DNA of 64,000 nucleotides from Leptodactylus fallax (Eukaryota > Chordata > Amphibia > Anura > Leptodactylidae): NCBI GenBank assembly GCA_947044405.1, contig CAMRHE010000157.1:186001-250000 (forward strand), read 5' to 3'. This document shows, piece after piece, positions 35,080 to 48,995 of this stretch. Under the pieces are notes generated by a model. The model had not been told where the DNA came from, did no database searches, and worked only from the letters and a program-made list of their open reading frames with translations. Position 1 is the first letter of the stretch, and every line of letters begins with the position of its first letter. The position numbers and the translations under genes were made by a program.

Positions 35080-38000
35080 TGTTTAAAAGTGTATACTACT
35101 TCTTTTATAACTGTGTACAAATATGACATCTCCTTCCAGCAAGGAAAAGGTTACACACAAAGAACCAACACACACATTGTAAAACAGACAGGAAGGAAGA
35201 GTTTACTGAAGTCTGAGTGCATTCCCTCTAAGGACTCCAGCTGTGATGCTGGGATTAGACTAGTTGTACAAACAAGGAGTGTCTTTGGCAATCCATATTT
35301 CATCTTTTCAGAAAAATACCCTCCCACTCATCGCTATGTCAACACAGCCAGCAGAATGTGTTTGGTCTCTAAGAACGTTGCGAGAACTAGTGTTCTGCAC
35401 AGCTTTACACCATGGAGAAGTAATTGTCACTTCAGCTGATATACTGTCTGCTCGGAGCTACACATGTAGCAGAGCTGTAGTTGTCACCATTTGAGGCCAC
35501 ACGGTTTGTGTATCACCTCTGAATCTAGAAAATTCATTAGGCTTCTTTCCAGCCCTACATAACACTACAGATAACTTAGTCTGACAAACCCAACTTAGCT
35601 TGAAAATGAATGTAAACTTCATGCTTAGATGAAAATTCAGGGTCATCTGACCAACATGTTTTACAAGTCTGTGCAGAGAATAGAAACTACCTATCCCTAG
35701 AGCAAGGACATTCCCCAGCGCCTCTGCGGTGGTTGTACCTGCTAGACATGCAGCATTCCGACAGCTGCCACCGCCATACACATCAAAGCTTCAGCTCTCA
35801 GCTTCTTGAAAGGAGATGAAGTCAAGCAATGCACACAATTCTTCACTTCTAGAAAACAAACAGCCCCACACAACTCTTCTCAATGTCTTACAAGGCATTA
35901 GTTAAAAGCGGTAAATGCAATGCCAAATCTGGAACAAACAAGTGTTAAAGTGCTGCGCAGAGCTAAGTGCCACTTACAGGAGCGGCTGCTGGAAGTTACT
36001 GCCATTAAGGTTTAATATGAGTGCCAATATGAAGAGCAACGCATTAATAGTATGTGCCAAGTATAAATGGTTATGAAATTGTCTTTAAGTGGCAACTACT
36101 TTCTAGCACTGGCTGCCACATGGCACCATTTGGACCACAGTAAACTGCTGCCTTTTCCTATAAGCCTTCATCAGTGCATGAACAGACATGGCTTGTGACG
36201 TCAGCACCTACCGCCACACACTGCACATTGTTACACCATGTTGTACATGGGTTGTTCTAATTATATATATATATATTTTTTTTTTTCCCTTTTAAATCAG
36301 CTAACAACGGTGGAAAATTTATAGGGAACCTGTCAGGTGGTTTTTCCACCCTATATTGGTCCCAATGGGTACATCGAGTAATGACCTTTCCCATGGTTCC
36401 CCTCACTAAGATTTCTGAAAAGTCAAGTTAAGCTTTTAAAACCTTAGATCAGCATATGCAAAATTACCTTAACTAGCCACAGGGTAGTGGAGCAGCTTCA
36501 TCTAGTCATGTAGTCACTGCGCTAAATCACACCGTGTGGAATGACTGAACCGTCCATCATTGTAGGATGTCAGCCTGATAACCTATCCAACTGCTGGCTT
36601 CAATAGAGAACTTGAGAAAGGAGAGGTCACAGGGCCCTGACAGTAGAAAGCTAGACACAGATAGAAAAGCTGCATTACACAATTGCTAATACACTGTCCT
36701 TCTTCTCCAACTTTCAAGCCAAATCTGCCTTACGCAGGACCAAGAAGTTTAATATCCAGTATGACAGACATCTGATAACACCAGTAGCTAAGTGCTAAGC
36801 CTTGACATGAGCTTAGCACTTAGAAGCCCCACACGGCGAAAACACTGTTTTTGCTGCGTTTTGCTACATAGGGCCTTAGCCTAAAGGTGATCTCCTGGAC
36901 TAAGATACTGGTCACCTGTCCTTAGGATAGGTCATCAATATTAGATTGATGGGCTCCAACATCCAGAACCCCCACTGATCATCTGACCCAAATGGCTACA
37001 GCAGTGCTGTGTCCTTTTCCCTGCTTACTTAGCACAGTGCCATGCATAGTTGCTATGCCTGGTATTGCCACTCAGCCCCATTCATTTCAAAGGGACTGAG
37101 CAGCAGCATGGCTATGAGACCGATGAATATGACATCACTAGTGGGAGAAGCTCTTCAGTTGATCAGCAAAGTTCTTGGGTGCTGGAGCTGTGAAGACTGT
37201 CATACTGACTAAATGTATCAATAGAATAAAGGCTGTACTTTTTTTTTTCTGGCTGTCGAAATACAACATTTCACATAGAAATTTCCCTTGTGGTAAAAAA
37301 GTATGCTTTAAAAACGGAAATTAAACATTTCAGAATAAAAAAAAACCACCAAGGAATTACAGAAAGAAATAGTTTCCTAGAAGTTTATGTAGATGTGGCA
37401 AAATTTGTAGTAAACTAACTCAACTTCAAGTAAACTTCAGTAGGCAATCTTCCATAGACATCAACCGAAAATTTTAGGCCCCAGCTGCATTAAGATTTCT
37501 AGTTGCAATGGTGATCTAGTTCCTAGGTTTGGTCCAAATGGTTTTTGGTTTAGTCTCTGCCCAGCTTTATATAGTCCATTTGTGTGAATGAGTCATCTGC
37601 TCTAACAATAGATAGTTACAGTGACGTGATCTAGCAACTCATATAGCTTATGTGAGTCTATGGGTTAACTCTGCAGGATAATAGTGCATCCTGCACACGT
37701 TTCACACAACATTTCCGGCTAGCCTTACTGCTAGTGATCCTATCAGATTTCCTGTGCAAACCTTGCACATCTTCTCTACCATTTTAGCTGACTAGGAAGC
37801 TTTGCTTAAAACTAAATGGTGTGGTCTCATTTATTTGCGATATGCAAATCAGAGGAAACCCCCCCCCCAAAAAAAACAAAAAACAAAAACCAACATATCT
37901 ACTTATAGATTGTATATGACAAATGCAAAGGATCCATCATGGTCGGTTATGTATTATCCCATTAGACTTATAAATTTATCAAGCAGGTTGTTTTGCTGTA

Positions 38001-38559
38001 CTATTCCGTCAGTGGGGCCACTATGACAGCTCCTACAGGAGTTATCCTCCACAGCAAATTTAACTATGCAGAATGATTGCCCTAAGGCAGACCAATATTC
38101 ACAACATACCATCCAAGTACTCATTATATGTAATTAAGTGACTATAGAAAACTTCACTATTAATCCAAAAGAACTTTAAAAACCCAAGAGTCTGCATTAC
38201 TAATAACTCACTAACTTCCTATATCGACCATTATTTGTTGGCCATCCCATCAGCTATTCCCAGAAAAGTCTGTAGTACTTCCCAGCATTATAACCCAATG
38301 GATTGAAAATAGAAGTCGGGTACTGCTTTAGAATAAATAAACCAAGTCGCAATGAACATCCATATTGGTTGTCATTTAGACTTCTCAGTGGGTGATAGAA
38401 CTGACAAATATAGTTACATAATGTTAGAGACACTAAATATCAAGCATCTGCTGATCCTCCAAACACCTAAAACACCTTTTCCATTAATAGGCTAACACCA
38501 ATAGCACACAGATGTTACTTCTCAGCTATCCAGAAAGTATATAGGTATATCTTCCTTCG

Positions 38560-39240
38560 TCTTCTCCCACCTTCTGAAACTGACAAAAACTGAATTCCCC
38601 AATTCACCTATCAATCACAGTTAATGGCTCCAGGCTCTACCCGGTCTCATAGGTAACCTTTGATTCTACCCTGTCTTTCAAAGAGAACATCTAGACTTGC
38701 CCTACCACATCCTCTCGCATTCAGCTCAAACCTATCGCAAATTTGTACTTTCCCGATACAAAAGTCAAAGATTGCTAGTCCATGTACTCATAATCTCTTG
38801 CCTAAACTATAGCAACTTCTCTGTGACCTCACACTTGCTCCCCTCACATATTTCATACTCCACTCTTCTGCCTGGCTAACATACCTTTTATTTTGCCAAA
38901 CCATTCACTGGCTACCCATTGCCTAGCAGATCCAGGTTAAAATATTAATACTGACATGCATATCATCGCCTGATACATTCCCACACAATCTCCGAGAATT
39001 CACAAGGCCTCCTTCTTCACTCTCCTCTTACCTGCTCTTCAAATAACAAACCTCCAAGAATTCCCCTGTACACCCGTATGATCCGGAACTCAATACTCTA
39101 ACACACCATACTGTTTCCCATGACTGCAGCATTCCAGAACAACCTAAAAATGTACCCCTTTATCAAAACCTACAACAACCGTACTGCCTATACACTTCCA
39201 TCTGAACAGCTTTACCTGCACCTACTTCCCCTATCCCTCA
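38560..39240 (+). pseudogene. LINE-like reverse transcriptase 3' remnant
   Basis: The plus strand reads LLVHVLIISCLNYSNFSV near 38780-38830, followed by TGYPLPSRSRLKY near 38905-38945 in other frames. This resembles the LVHALVxSRLDYCN and HWLPVxxRIxFK motifs at the end of CR1/L2-type reverse transcriptases. Stops and frame changes are frequent; the family cannot be assigned with certainty. Confidence 0.4.
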
Positions 39241-39244
39241 TAGA

Positions 39245-39505
39245 CTGTAAGGGTATGTTCACAGGGAGTAGATTTTTTCTCTAGCAGATTTTTTTCAGCT
39301 AGTAGAAAAATAAGCATCATACTCGATCCCCAGGCAGATTCCGCCTGATAACTCCCACTGAAGAAAATGGGAAACAGGAAATACCGCCTGGCAAGTGAGA
39401 ATTTTGGCACGGAAAGTAGACAAGTGGAAAATTCAGCTTTGAATTTCTGAAGCTGAATTTATCAGCTAGGAAAATTTCTTCCATGTGAACTCCCCCTAAG
39501 CTATC
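39245..39505. repeat. Foldback repeat, gggtatgttcacag family
   Basis: Mirrored ends gtatgttcacagggagta and tccatgtgaactcccc with tttttcagctag against ctagctgaaa-type inner arms. Related to 13918-14146. Confidence 0.55.
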
Positions 39506-40513
39506 TTGGGCAGAGGTCTCTATCCCATTGTACCAATCCACCACTAAATGAGTTTGTTGATTATACTTTTTTTTTTTTTTTTTGTAATGTGTATGTAAAG
39601 CCATTTCTCATATATGGCGCCATGAAATTAATGGTTCCCTAATACTAACAACATAAAAAGACTGTCAGAATAATATTTCTACTGAGCATTTTCCCCTAAT
39701 TGTAAGTAGAAGTAGCTTTGGCTTTGCCAAATAAAGACTGCTACATGTTCAAAAGAAAACCCATCTAGGAAAATATCTCTGCAATTCTATCAGTTCCCTG
39801 TGCATTTATTTTTACCAGCTGCTCCCAAAAGCCACATCAGAAGGGACTGATCCTCCTCTGCGCCATTCTGTCTGACAAATTTATTTCACAGTCTTACCTC
39901 TAATTTTATGACTGCTCGGTATCAAGCCACTGCAGCCCTCCACCAAACAGGTATGAATGAGCAATGCAAGCCAGTCATGTTTACCAAGCAAACATCATGC
40001 CTCATTTCAAAAGTGCAAGTTCCAACATACATGACATACATATTAGCAAAGAATTAGAGGTTACGAGTTAAAACTTGGTGTTAAAGGCCCTGATCCAGCC
40101 AATAAAAGAGACAAGAAATCCCATAATCATTCAAAAAAAACAAAAAAAAAAACTGAAATAACTCAGAAAATAAGATGAATCGCCTACCATACGTCACTCA
40201 CCTGTCCATGTCCCAGCATAAAGATACCCAACACCAAATCAAAGCATAAAAGGGCATGCATAAAATGTACCGAAAGTTTACTTTTCCACAAAAATATTTT
40301 AGGGGTGTACCAAAAGACATTGTGATTCCATGCTGAAACTTGCCTCGTCTCTTGCCTATTTGGTTGCTCAGCTCCAGAGATGTTGTATCAACATGAGACC
40401 ACTGTAGACAATCTCTGGCCGAAACCACTAGAACCGGTAAACAGAGACCAGCAGGGAAGTGTATGCATAGGAGTGAAGGGAGATTGCTAAGAAATCATCA
40501 TTTACATAAACAC

Positions 40514-40550
40514 ACAGAAGTGTGTGTATGTATGTATGTATGTACGTACT
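40514..40550 (+). repeat. (TATG)n microsatellite
   Basis: Short run of tgtgtatgtatgtatgtatg followed by one diverged unit. Confidence 0.85.
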
Positions 40551-42445
40551 CTATTGGTCTCTAAATGAGGTTGTGGAGACAAACAGAGGGGCATGGCGTA
40601 TCGTACACCAGTCTTAATAAATGCCCCGACTAGCACAGAGACATAGATGTATGAAGAGTCTATGGTGGTCTCAAATCTGTCAGAGGTTCCAGCACCAGAA
40701 TGGAACAGGTATGAACGGTTATAGATTTACATTCTAAATCATACCAGAAAACTGGCGTGAGTTTTAATAAGTCAGCCAAATGAGGGTGAGAAACAGATCG
40801 GGGCTTTAATTTAAAAAAAAAAAAAAAAAGAAGAAGGCCTTGCACCAAAATGTGCGCCTCAACATCATATCTCTATGCCAAAAAACTGGTGTAGAGGGAA
40901 TGTCGAATTCCCCCCATAGTATTTATTCCAATACCCATGGAAATAGCATGTGGGGAGTATAGAGAAGTGTGGATCTTCAGAAATATCATTTTGTGTATTA
41001 CTCTTCAATGATTGCCCAAACAGCAACATATATGGTCAGCTAGACCATATAGATGAAAGAGGTCTGGCCATATCCATAAACATTACGTTGTTAGGCTGCT
41101 TTCGCACTACATTTTTTTTTTTTGCTTCAGGCAGGGATCAGGTTTTTGGGGTTTTTTTTTAGGTTTTTCTGATGGAAGAACAGTGCACACATTTGCTCTT
41201 TTCCTATCTTTTACAAAACTGACAAATGCACAATATGAAAAATGTACGCAAATTTGCCATGTGTATTTTCTATTGAAAATGTTTGTGTGTCATTTGTGAA
41301 AATTCAGACAACCCCTTTAAAAACAACAGCTTTCTGACCAAGACTGTGGAGTCGGTAGGCCAAACCACCAACTCCGACCCAGATATGTCTGAAACTGGAC
41401 GAACGTTTTAATCATTTTATTTTGAAGCCAAAGTCTGTACCTTTTTCCCACGACTCCAGCCAAAAATCAGTCCCGACTCAGACTCCACAGCCCTGCTTCT
41501 GACCCCTAACCAGGTATGTAACCTATTGAAGTCATAAAGGTCTATATTGGAAAACCTGCCAAATTTATCAACTACTGGCTGCCGGAAAAGAATGTTTTGT
41601 TAACATGATACTGCGGTTTCCTCCCACACTCCAAAGACATACTGACAGGGAATGTAGATTGCATACATAAATAAATGTGGGTCATCCATTCAAGCTGTTC
41701 TATGGAGAAGCTAGGATGACAAGCCACATGTACTAGCCCAATATGCAACTACTTGGAGACTGAAATTTAAACAGGGGAATTCGCAATAAGTTTGGCTCTC
41801 CACTGGGCATTCCGGAGGTATATATACACATGTATATCTGAAAACACTTCACAGACATGTGTCTACATATACAAGGCTTCATGCAAATGCAATAGTGCTT
41901 GATGAAGATTTTACACCCTAAAATCTGTGACAAAATCTACAAGTGTTCCATTCCATGTCGATTTTGTTGCAGTTTTCAACCGTTTCATTGAGATTGAGGG
42001 GAAAATCCACACAACGCATTGGCATGCTGTACATTTTAAAATCTGCACTGCATGTCAAATTCCAAGTGAAAAAAAAAATATACGTGAGATGAGAAAATGT
42101 CATCGACTAATACTACTGTATTACACTGAATATTTTCTACATGTGAACATACCCTACATCCATTTGCATAGGAAACTAGGAAATAGGAAAGTTTATAAAA
42201 CATCAGCACAATTGCAACACCACAGAAAGGTTATAAACTGCGGTGCAGAGTAAATAAAATACTCAGAGTCACGTCCTAATGGGATAAGTGCTCGCTGCTG
42301 GAAGAGGTAGTCTAATGAGCTGGAATCTGGACAAGATTTCATTGTTTACATGAAGTACAGGAGCCCTAAGAAGCGGTGAAATTGTACAGTCACTACAGGA
42401 ACGCCAGCGCTACAACCGTGTCCCTTTGCCCTTTTCATCAACCTT

Positions 42446-42454
42446 AAAGGATAT
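42446..42454 (-). promoter_or_regulatory. crtc3: U12-type 5' splice site (AT-AC subtype) of CRTC3 intron 3
   Basis: The reverse strand reads GGACGTCAA|ATATCCTTTAAGG. ATATCCTTT is the full U12 5' splice-site consensus for AT-AC introns, which pairs with U11 and U6atac snRNAs. It lies exactly where coding homology stops (KHGRQ). A GT-type donor twelve bases on (AAG|gttgat) would add four unsupported residues and cannot be matched in frame to an acceptor near exon 4. Confidence 0.9.
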
Positions 42455-42574
42455 TTGACGTCCATGCTTTTCTACAGGTCTGTGTAGAGGGGAATGCAGG
42501 CGATTACGCGAAACCCTTTCCACCAGCCCATGGTGCCTCATACCTCGTATATTATCCGTTGGTTGAAAGGATGC
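42455..42574 (-). CDS. crtc3: CRTC3 exon 3
   Basis: 120 bp, 40 codons, phase 0 at both ends. The acceptor is a long CT tract ending in tttcacag|GCA. The peptide runs ASFQPTDNIRGMRHHGLVER, then VSRNRLHSPLHRPVEKHGRQ. The RHHGLVER core is diagnostic for CRTC proteins, and this basic stretch overlaps the arginine-rich region implicated in nuclear import in the family. The 3' boundary is unusual: the coding homology ends exactly at Gln (CAA), followed directly by ATATCCTTT rather than GT (see the U12 entries). Confidence 0.95.
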
Positions 42575-43380
42575 CTGTGAAAGAGAGAGAGGAGACATTA
42601 GCAGTGCTAAAATCGTAACAAGTCACTGGTCCAATGCCACAGCTACAATGAGAGACACACAGTATATTATATACCTACTGTGGAAATATCAAGATGAGGT
42701 GTCACTGCTCCAGACCTGTCGGCTTTAGGAATTATTTGTATACGCCATGAAATAATTCTAGAGCATCCTTTCTACCTAGTCTACCTTATACTGCAGCTTT
42801 TATCCCTTTTGGAATTTTATGACTAAAATTAAAGCTGGACATTACTCTGTAGCTATAATGTAGCTGGTTTGTGGCAAAAGTCAGTGGTGAAAGATTTCAC
42901 TGCATCTAAACATGACTGACAGCTCTTTATTCTTGCAATACCTTTGCAGTTCTAATAGCATAGTCTAATAAGTCATCAACTAAAGATCAGTCAGGGTCCA
43001 CCATCATGACCCCCTGCTCTCTGAGCAGTGGTTCTGCTTTACAGGCCATGTGGCGTCATATTCATCGGTCGCATGGCCTCTTTCAAGTGAATGAGACCGA
43101 GTTGTGATACCAAACACAGCCGTTGTAAAATGTACAGTAACATGTTTGGCTTTGTGAGAAGAGGTTACAGAACTCATCTGAACACTGCAGTCTCTTCAAA
43201 TAGTAGATTAGCCGGAATCCTGGGTTTCCAGTCTCGCCGATCTTCAGTTGAGAACCTATACCAAGCATAGATCATCAATTGATAAGCAACCATCAATTGA
43301 TTTTTAATGTAATGTTAGAGTTCTCCCCGAAATCCATTACGTGCTGCTGTCACACCTGACCACAACATCTGAGGTGTTAA

Positions 43381-43454
43381 GTGCCTGCGATCAGAGACTT
43401 CTCTGATCGCAGGCACTGCTGCGAGGTCTCTGCTGCGTGAAACAGCAGAGACCC
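43381..43454. repeat. Two adjacent perfect hairpins
   Basis: GTGCCTGCGATCAGAG then actt then the exact inverse CTCTGATCGCAGGCAC (43381-43416), followed by GGTCTCTGCTG, a seven-base loop and CAGCAGAGACC (43426-43454). This is GC-rich compared with the surroundings. No repeat family recognised. Confidence 0.9.
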
Positions 43455-43703
43455 TGTGGCTATGGCTAGCAGCTTCTGATGCGGGTGCCATATTTAAAGC
43501 CAGACATCCGCTGTACAATTAATTTGCAACCCAGCTGTAGAGGGAGTTAAGGAGCAGATTCTCCTCTACATACTATGTGTAGTGTATGGCAGTTAGTCTT
43601 CACCTACCAGTTCAGAGAGGAATACAACTACTGATAACACATGCCAAGGGCAAAACTGCTAAATCTAAAGTCCTAAAATAGCAAAAAAAAAATAAATAAA
43701 TAA

Positions 43704-43710
<7 letters not shown>

Positions 43711-43751
<41 letters not shown>
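43711..43751. repeat. (TAA)n microsatellite
   Basis: About 13 uninterrupted taa units after an A-rich aaataaataaata tract. Confidence 0.95.
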
Positions 43752-43759
43752 TACAAAAA

Positions 43760-44240
43760 GTGGACAGTAAAAGACTAGAAACTGGGGATTTGGAGCGATG
43801 AGACGAAAGTCAATAGACTGGGTTCTGAAGAATGCAAATGGGTCTGGAAGAAACAAGGGAAAAGGGGGCTAACGGATCAAGAAATTGAAAGAACTGCCTA
43901 GTTTGGTTGAGGAAGTTATTGATATGGGGTTGTTTCACAGCCAAAGGCGTTGGATACTTATCCAGGATTGATGGTGGTCTCAATGCTAAGCTATATGTGA
44001 GTATCCTACAAGACGAGTTACTTCATACACTTGATACTATGGACAATATATAGTGTTCTAGCAGGACAACGGCCTGAAGTATAAAATGACAATGAAGTAG
44101 AGGTGCTGGATTGCACCCCCCCCCCCCGACCTCAACCCAAACACTTGTGGTGGGTTGGGGTAGAGTTAAAGAAAAAGCTGTATTTGTACTCAAGTGACTT
44201 GACCAGTATGCACCAATATTGGGAACGTGTAGCAGAGACC
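43760..44240 (+). pseudogene. Tc1/mariner transposase fragment
   Basis: The plus strand near 43920-44040 reads WGCFTAKGVGYLSRIDGGLN then AKLYVSILQDELLHTLD. WGCF..G.G.L..I.G....Y..IL is the pattern around the DDE core of Tc1-type transposases. Later stops and a run of C at 44117-44129 break it. No terminal repeats were found. Confidence 0.7.
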
Positions 44241-45099
44241 TGGGATGGATAGATAGATCTTTTTCTTTTTTTTGATTACAAATGATTTACCCATAGCAGA
44301 AAAAAAAAAAAAAAAAAAAAAAACTTGTGTAAAATGTATTTATGTATTTTCAAGTAAGCCACTTGCCCTACAAATGCTACTAGAATTAAAACTGTTGAAA
44401 TAAACATCTGAGAAGAATTAAAATAAAGTAAAAAAAAAAAAAAAAAAGTGAAAAAATAAATAAATAAATAAAAATAATGAAAAGTCAAACATTGAAGGTA
44501 AAAAAAAATCTCTCACAAACTGACTGTTGGATAAGCAGGGATTAATTTATTAATCACCTATTTTACCACCATAGCTCTGGTCCTCCCTACCGGTCTCTGC
44601 CAATCCTTGGCCTCACTAGTAACAAGATCGTCACATAGGTATATGGCATAGGTATATCACTGCTTCAGAAACAGAGACTGGCAAAGAGGACTGGAGCGGA
44701 AGCAGAACAAATGGGAAATACATACTTCTTATATTACATAAGATGCCTTGAGCACAAACTTAGAAAACATTCGGGATTAATATATAGCATTGAGCAACCA
44801 CGAATTCCCACATCTCATGAGTAAACACTAAGACATTGTGCTACAACCAGAAACTTCAATGGAACTAAAAAATGTTGTGTGACTATCTTTCAGTGACACC
44901 AAATATGGACATGGGCATAAAAACCCATCATGGTGGCCCCACATTTTCACTGCCTAAACAGAGAACTTGTCAACGATTAAACACTTTTTTTCCTCTCCTC
45001 AATGTTTTATAGTTCATTGGGCCGAGTAGGGTACCCATAGGTGGAGGTCACATGCAACAGATTTGTTGCACACATTTCCACAACAGACAATCCTCTCTA

Positions 45100-46268
<1,169 letters not shown>

Positions 46269-48664
46269 CAACTTCATCTAACAACTAGAGCAATCCAATG
46301 ACATTACTATAGAGTACTTTCTCCAACTGTTTAGCCTGTACACAAGCTACAGACTGCCTATAATCCAATGGGCACAGATTACCAATAACCATCTTCTATA
46401 AAACACGGATTGCTGCAGCTGACCCCCTCTATTCCAGGACTTCAAGAACACACTATGAGCGCCCCAATTCCACCTTATATTATATTCAGAAATTCTTTAT
46501 AAAGTTTCTGCACATCATAGTATATGGATCGTTCATGTTCTAAGATAAACCTAGAGTTAATTCTAAAAGGTAGAAAACTCTTCCACCACAACTGTGGTAA
46601 ACAAATAGAAGGATTAACTTGGTCTTAAAAGGCACAAAGTCATAGGGAAATTATAAGAACACATAAGTTCATATAGAGGCTACACAAATGAGGCAGCTAA
46701 GAAAAAGGGGCTCCAACTATATAGACGCAGTTGTTGTGAAGTACAACTATTAAAATCTCAGGAAATGACCTCAAATTGCTCTAGAAAAGTAGTCTGAATA
46801 CATGTGCTACCCTCAAGATTTTACATGATAGACATTTACACAGCATCTGGTACATTAAAATTGACTTTACAATGAAGTCTCTTATTGACCGTCTCTTTTT
46901 ACAAAAAACTTCAATTTTATCAGTTTTTAGATTAGTTTATATAAAGTTTGGTGACAATAGGACTACTATTTAGGGTTCTGTATAGATTTTTTCTGGTGAG
47001 CTCAAGGAGATCCAATAAGAAACAGGAACTCTAGGAAAGTTGGTAGACAATCCCTTTTGTACAGTGGCCAACCTGTGTAGATACACACAGATATTGAGAA
47101 GTGGACTCTGAAGACACGGACACATGACCGCGTAGTCTCTACTGGCTATGGTAGATTGCCACTGCAGCCAGTGATTTACTAAGTAGTTCCATTCCTATGT
47201 CAACAGATTCCAGGAAATAGTGCATAGGCTGTTAGGACCCAGGAAGCACCCGAACGGGAGTGGCAGGAGATCTGTAAGGTATTTTTCATTTGACAGTTTG
47301 TTGGGTTTGTTTTTTTTAATTTTTTTTGGGGGGGTGGGGTACTTTCAGATAAAGGATTTTCTGATAAAACAGGAAAATCCTGGAACACAGAGTTGGACAT
47401 CGGAGAATTTTTTTTTCTTAGTTTTAGTTCTCTGTCTTCCTGGCAGCCATGAGAGGGACGGGGGATACAGTGTATCATTAGGAATATATTTAATGTATTT
47501 TTATATTGCATTTTATATGGTATTTTCTTAAATTGCAAAATTAGAAAGATTTATAAAAAAAAAAAAAAAAATTCTGGGCTTATCAATTGTTGACCAATCC
47601 TTAGGATAGGTCATCAATTAAAGATCTGTAGGGATTTGCCCCTGCCTCTCAGCTGTTTGAAGAGGAAGCAGCATTTGGAAGAGAAGTGGCCTCTTCGCAT
47701 GAAACCAAGCACATCCCTACATATTTTACAATGGTTGTGCTTTGGATCGCAACTCAGCTTTTTCACTTGAATGGGATTGAGCTGCAAACTGGCCATGTGA
47801 AAGAGGAATGTGATGTCACATGGCCTGTGATTGCAAGCAGGGAGAGGTGCTACTGCTTCAATCAGCTGATCCATGGGAGTCCCAGGTGTTAGACCCTGCT
47901 GATCTTCAATTCTCATCCTAAGTCATTAGCCATCTGTAGAATGAGTGGTACAATGTAAACTAAATAGGTTGCTATCTTTTGCTTTGAAGGTTCTTATGCT
48001 ATCATGAAGAGAATAAGGTGACTAGAATTATTGGACCTATATGCAGTACAAGGATTACTCCTGTATGTCATATTTGTGCAAATTGGGAAAGCTTGCTTCA
48101 CAGTCCAAAAGGTCAGTAAACAACTTTCCAAGCTGCCTCTTCTATGTTACAATAACTGTTCTTGTTCCCTGTCCCTACTAGGTCTACAAAGCTTTTATAT
48201 ATGTGCAGAGTCCGCCTGTGCTGGAGGGGTGATAGATTACTAACGTCGTTTGTTTAGCGTATGAGAACGGAAACAGTATCCAGAAGTATGACAAGCGTAA
48301 TAACCAATGGACTCAATGAGAGACTATTTATTCTCAATACTTTTCAGGAACATTCTCATTCAGGAAACAAGTCATATCTCTAGTCACATGTAGTCATATA
48401 TATGCACAACCAGAACAGCTTCTGGCTAGAATAATTTTGTAAAGTGCTACAGAATATGTTGGCGCTATATAAAATAATTATTAATTATTATTATTGCATA
48501 CTTATTGCAAGATCTAAATTGATAAATTACGCCAAACATTTTCCCACAAAACCATATAACTTGTACTGTTTTCATGTAAATTTCTGCTCATTCTGGGTTA
48601 GGATTGTAGCAGGTAGTCTTAGAGTACATTCAGACTTGGCTGTCAATCGCTGACTAGGACCGCC

Positions 48665-48995
48665 CACTGTGCCTCCAGACATATTACCTTACACTCTGCC
48701 TCCAGACGCATCACCAAATGAACATTTATGGGACCAGCTGGGACACTAACTTTAGCAACCTACAAGTGTGCAGGATCTACAGGCCCAACTGGAAAATCTA
48801 TGGGCAAATGTGCTGCAGGATCCCATACAGAACCTGTATATCTCTATGCCCAACCTCATCTTGTATCCAGGCTAGTGGCAGCCCAACAGGGTACTAGAGC
48901 CTCTGCTCAATTGTAGTTTCCCCAATAAACTTATCCTTTCACCATAATATTGTAATCACTCACATATATCATTACTTTCACACACAAAGTTTCAT
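48665..48995 (+). mobile_element. Tc1-like fragment (tacactcatt family), plus strand
   Basis: The translation YKCAGSTGPTGKSMGKCAAG, then the SHTEPVYLY and RLVAAQQGTRAS motifs, matches the region 11279-11430 of the element at 11150-12477 (GPAATHVGKCGIGYHTEPVC). The 3' UTR words cccaataaacttatcctttc and aatattgtaatcac also match. Confidence 0.75.

Larger units (their letters stand above)
31319..42454 (-). other. crtc3: CRTC3 intron 3, U12-type AT-AC (11.1 kb)
   Basis: Minor-class intron of phase 0 between HGRQ and CDSSPYG. It contains two ccacgttgc-family MITEs, the TTAA foldback at 34559-35041, a LINE-like remnant near 38560-39240, a further foldback at 39245-39505 and a (TATG)n tract. Stretches 31340-33100, 35100-36300, 37200-38550 and 39510-40500 look anonymous. 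Confidence 0.88.

Noticed and set aside
34945..35439. Longest open frame in the window (164 codons, plus strand).
   Set aside because: Its first part is the arm of a TTAA foldback MITE and the rest has no similarity that I recognise; antisense to an intron.
42443..42454. GT donor AAG|gttgat for exon 3.
   Set aside because: It would add ISFK with no family support, and no AG acceptor in matching phase exists at exon 4; the AT-AC solution fits every base.
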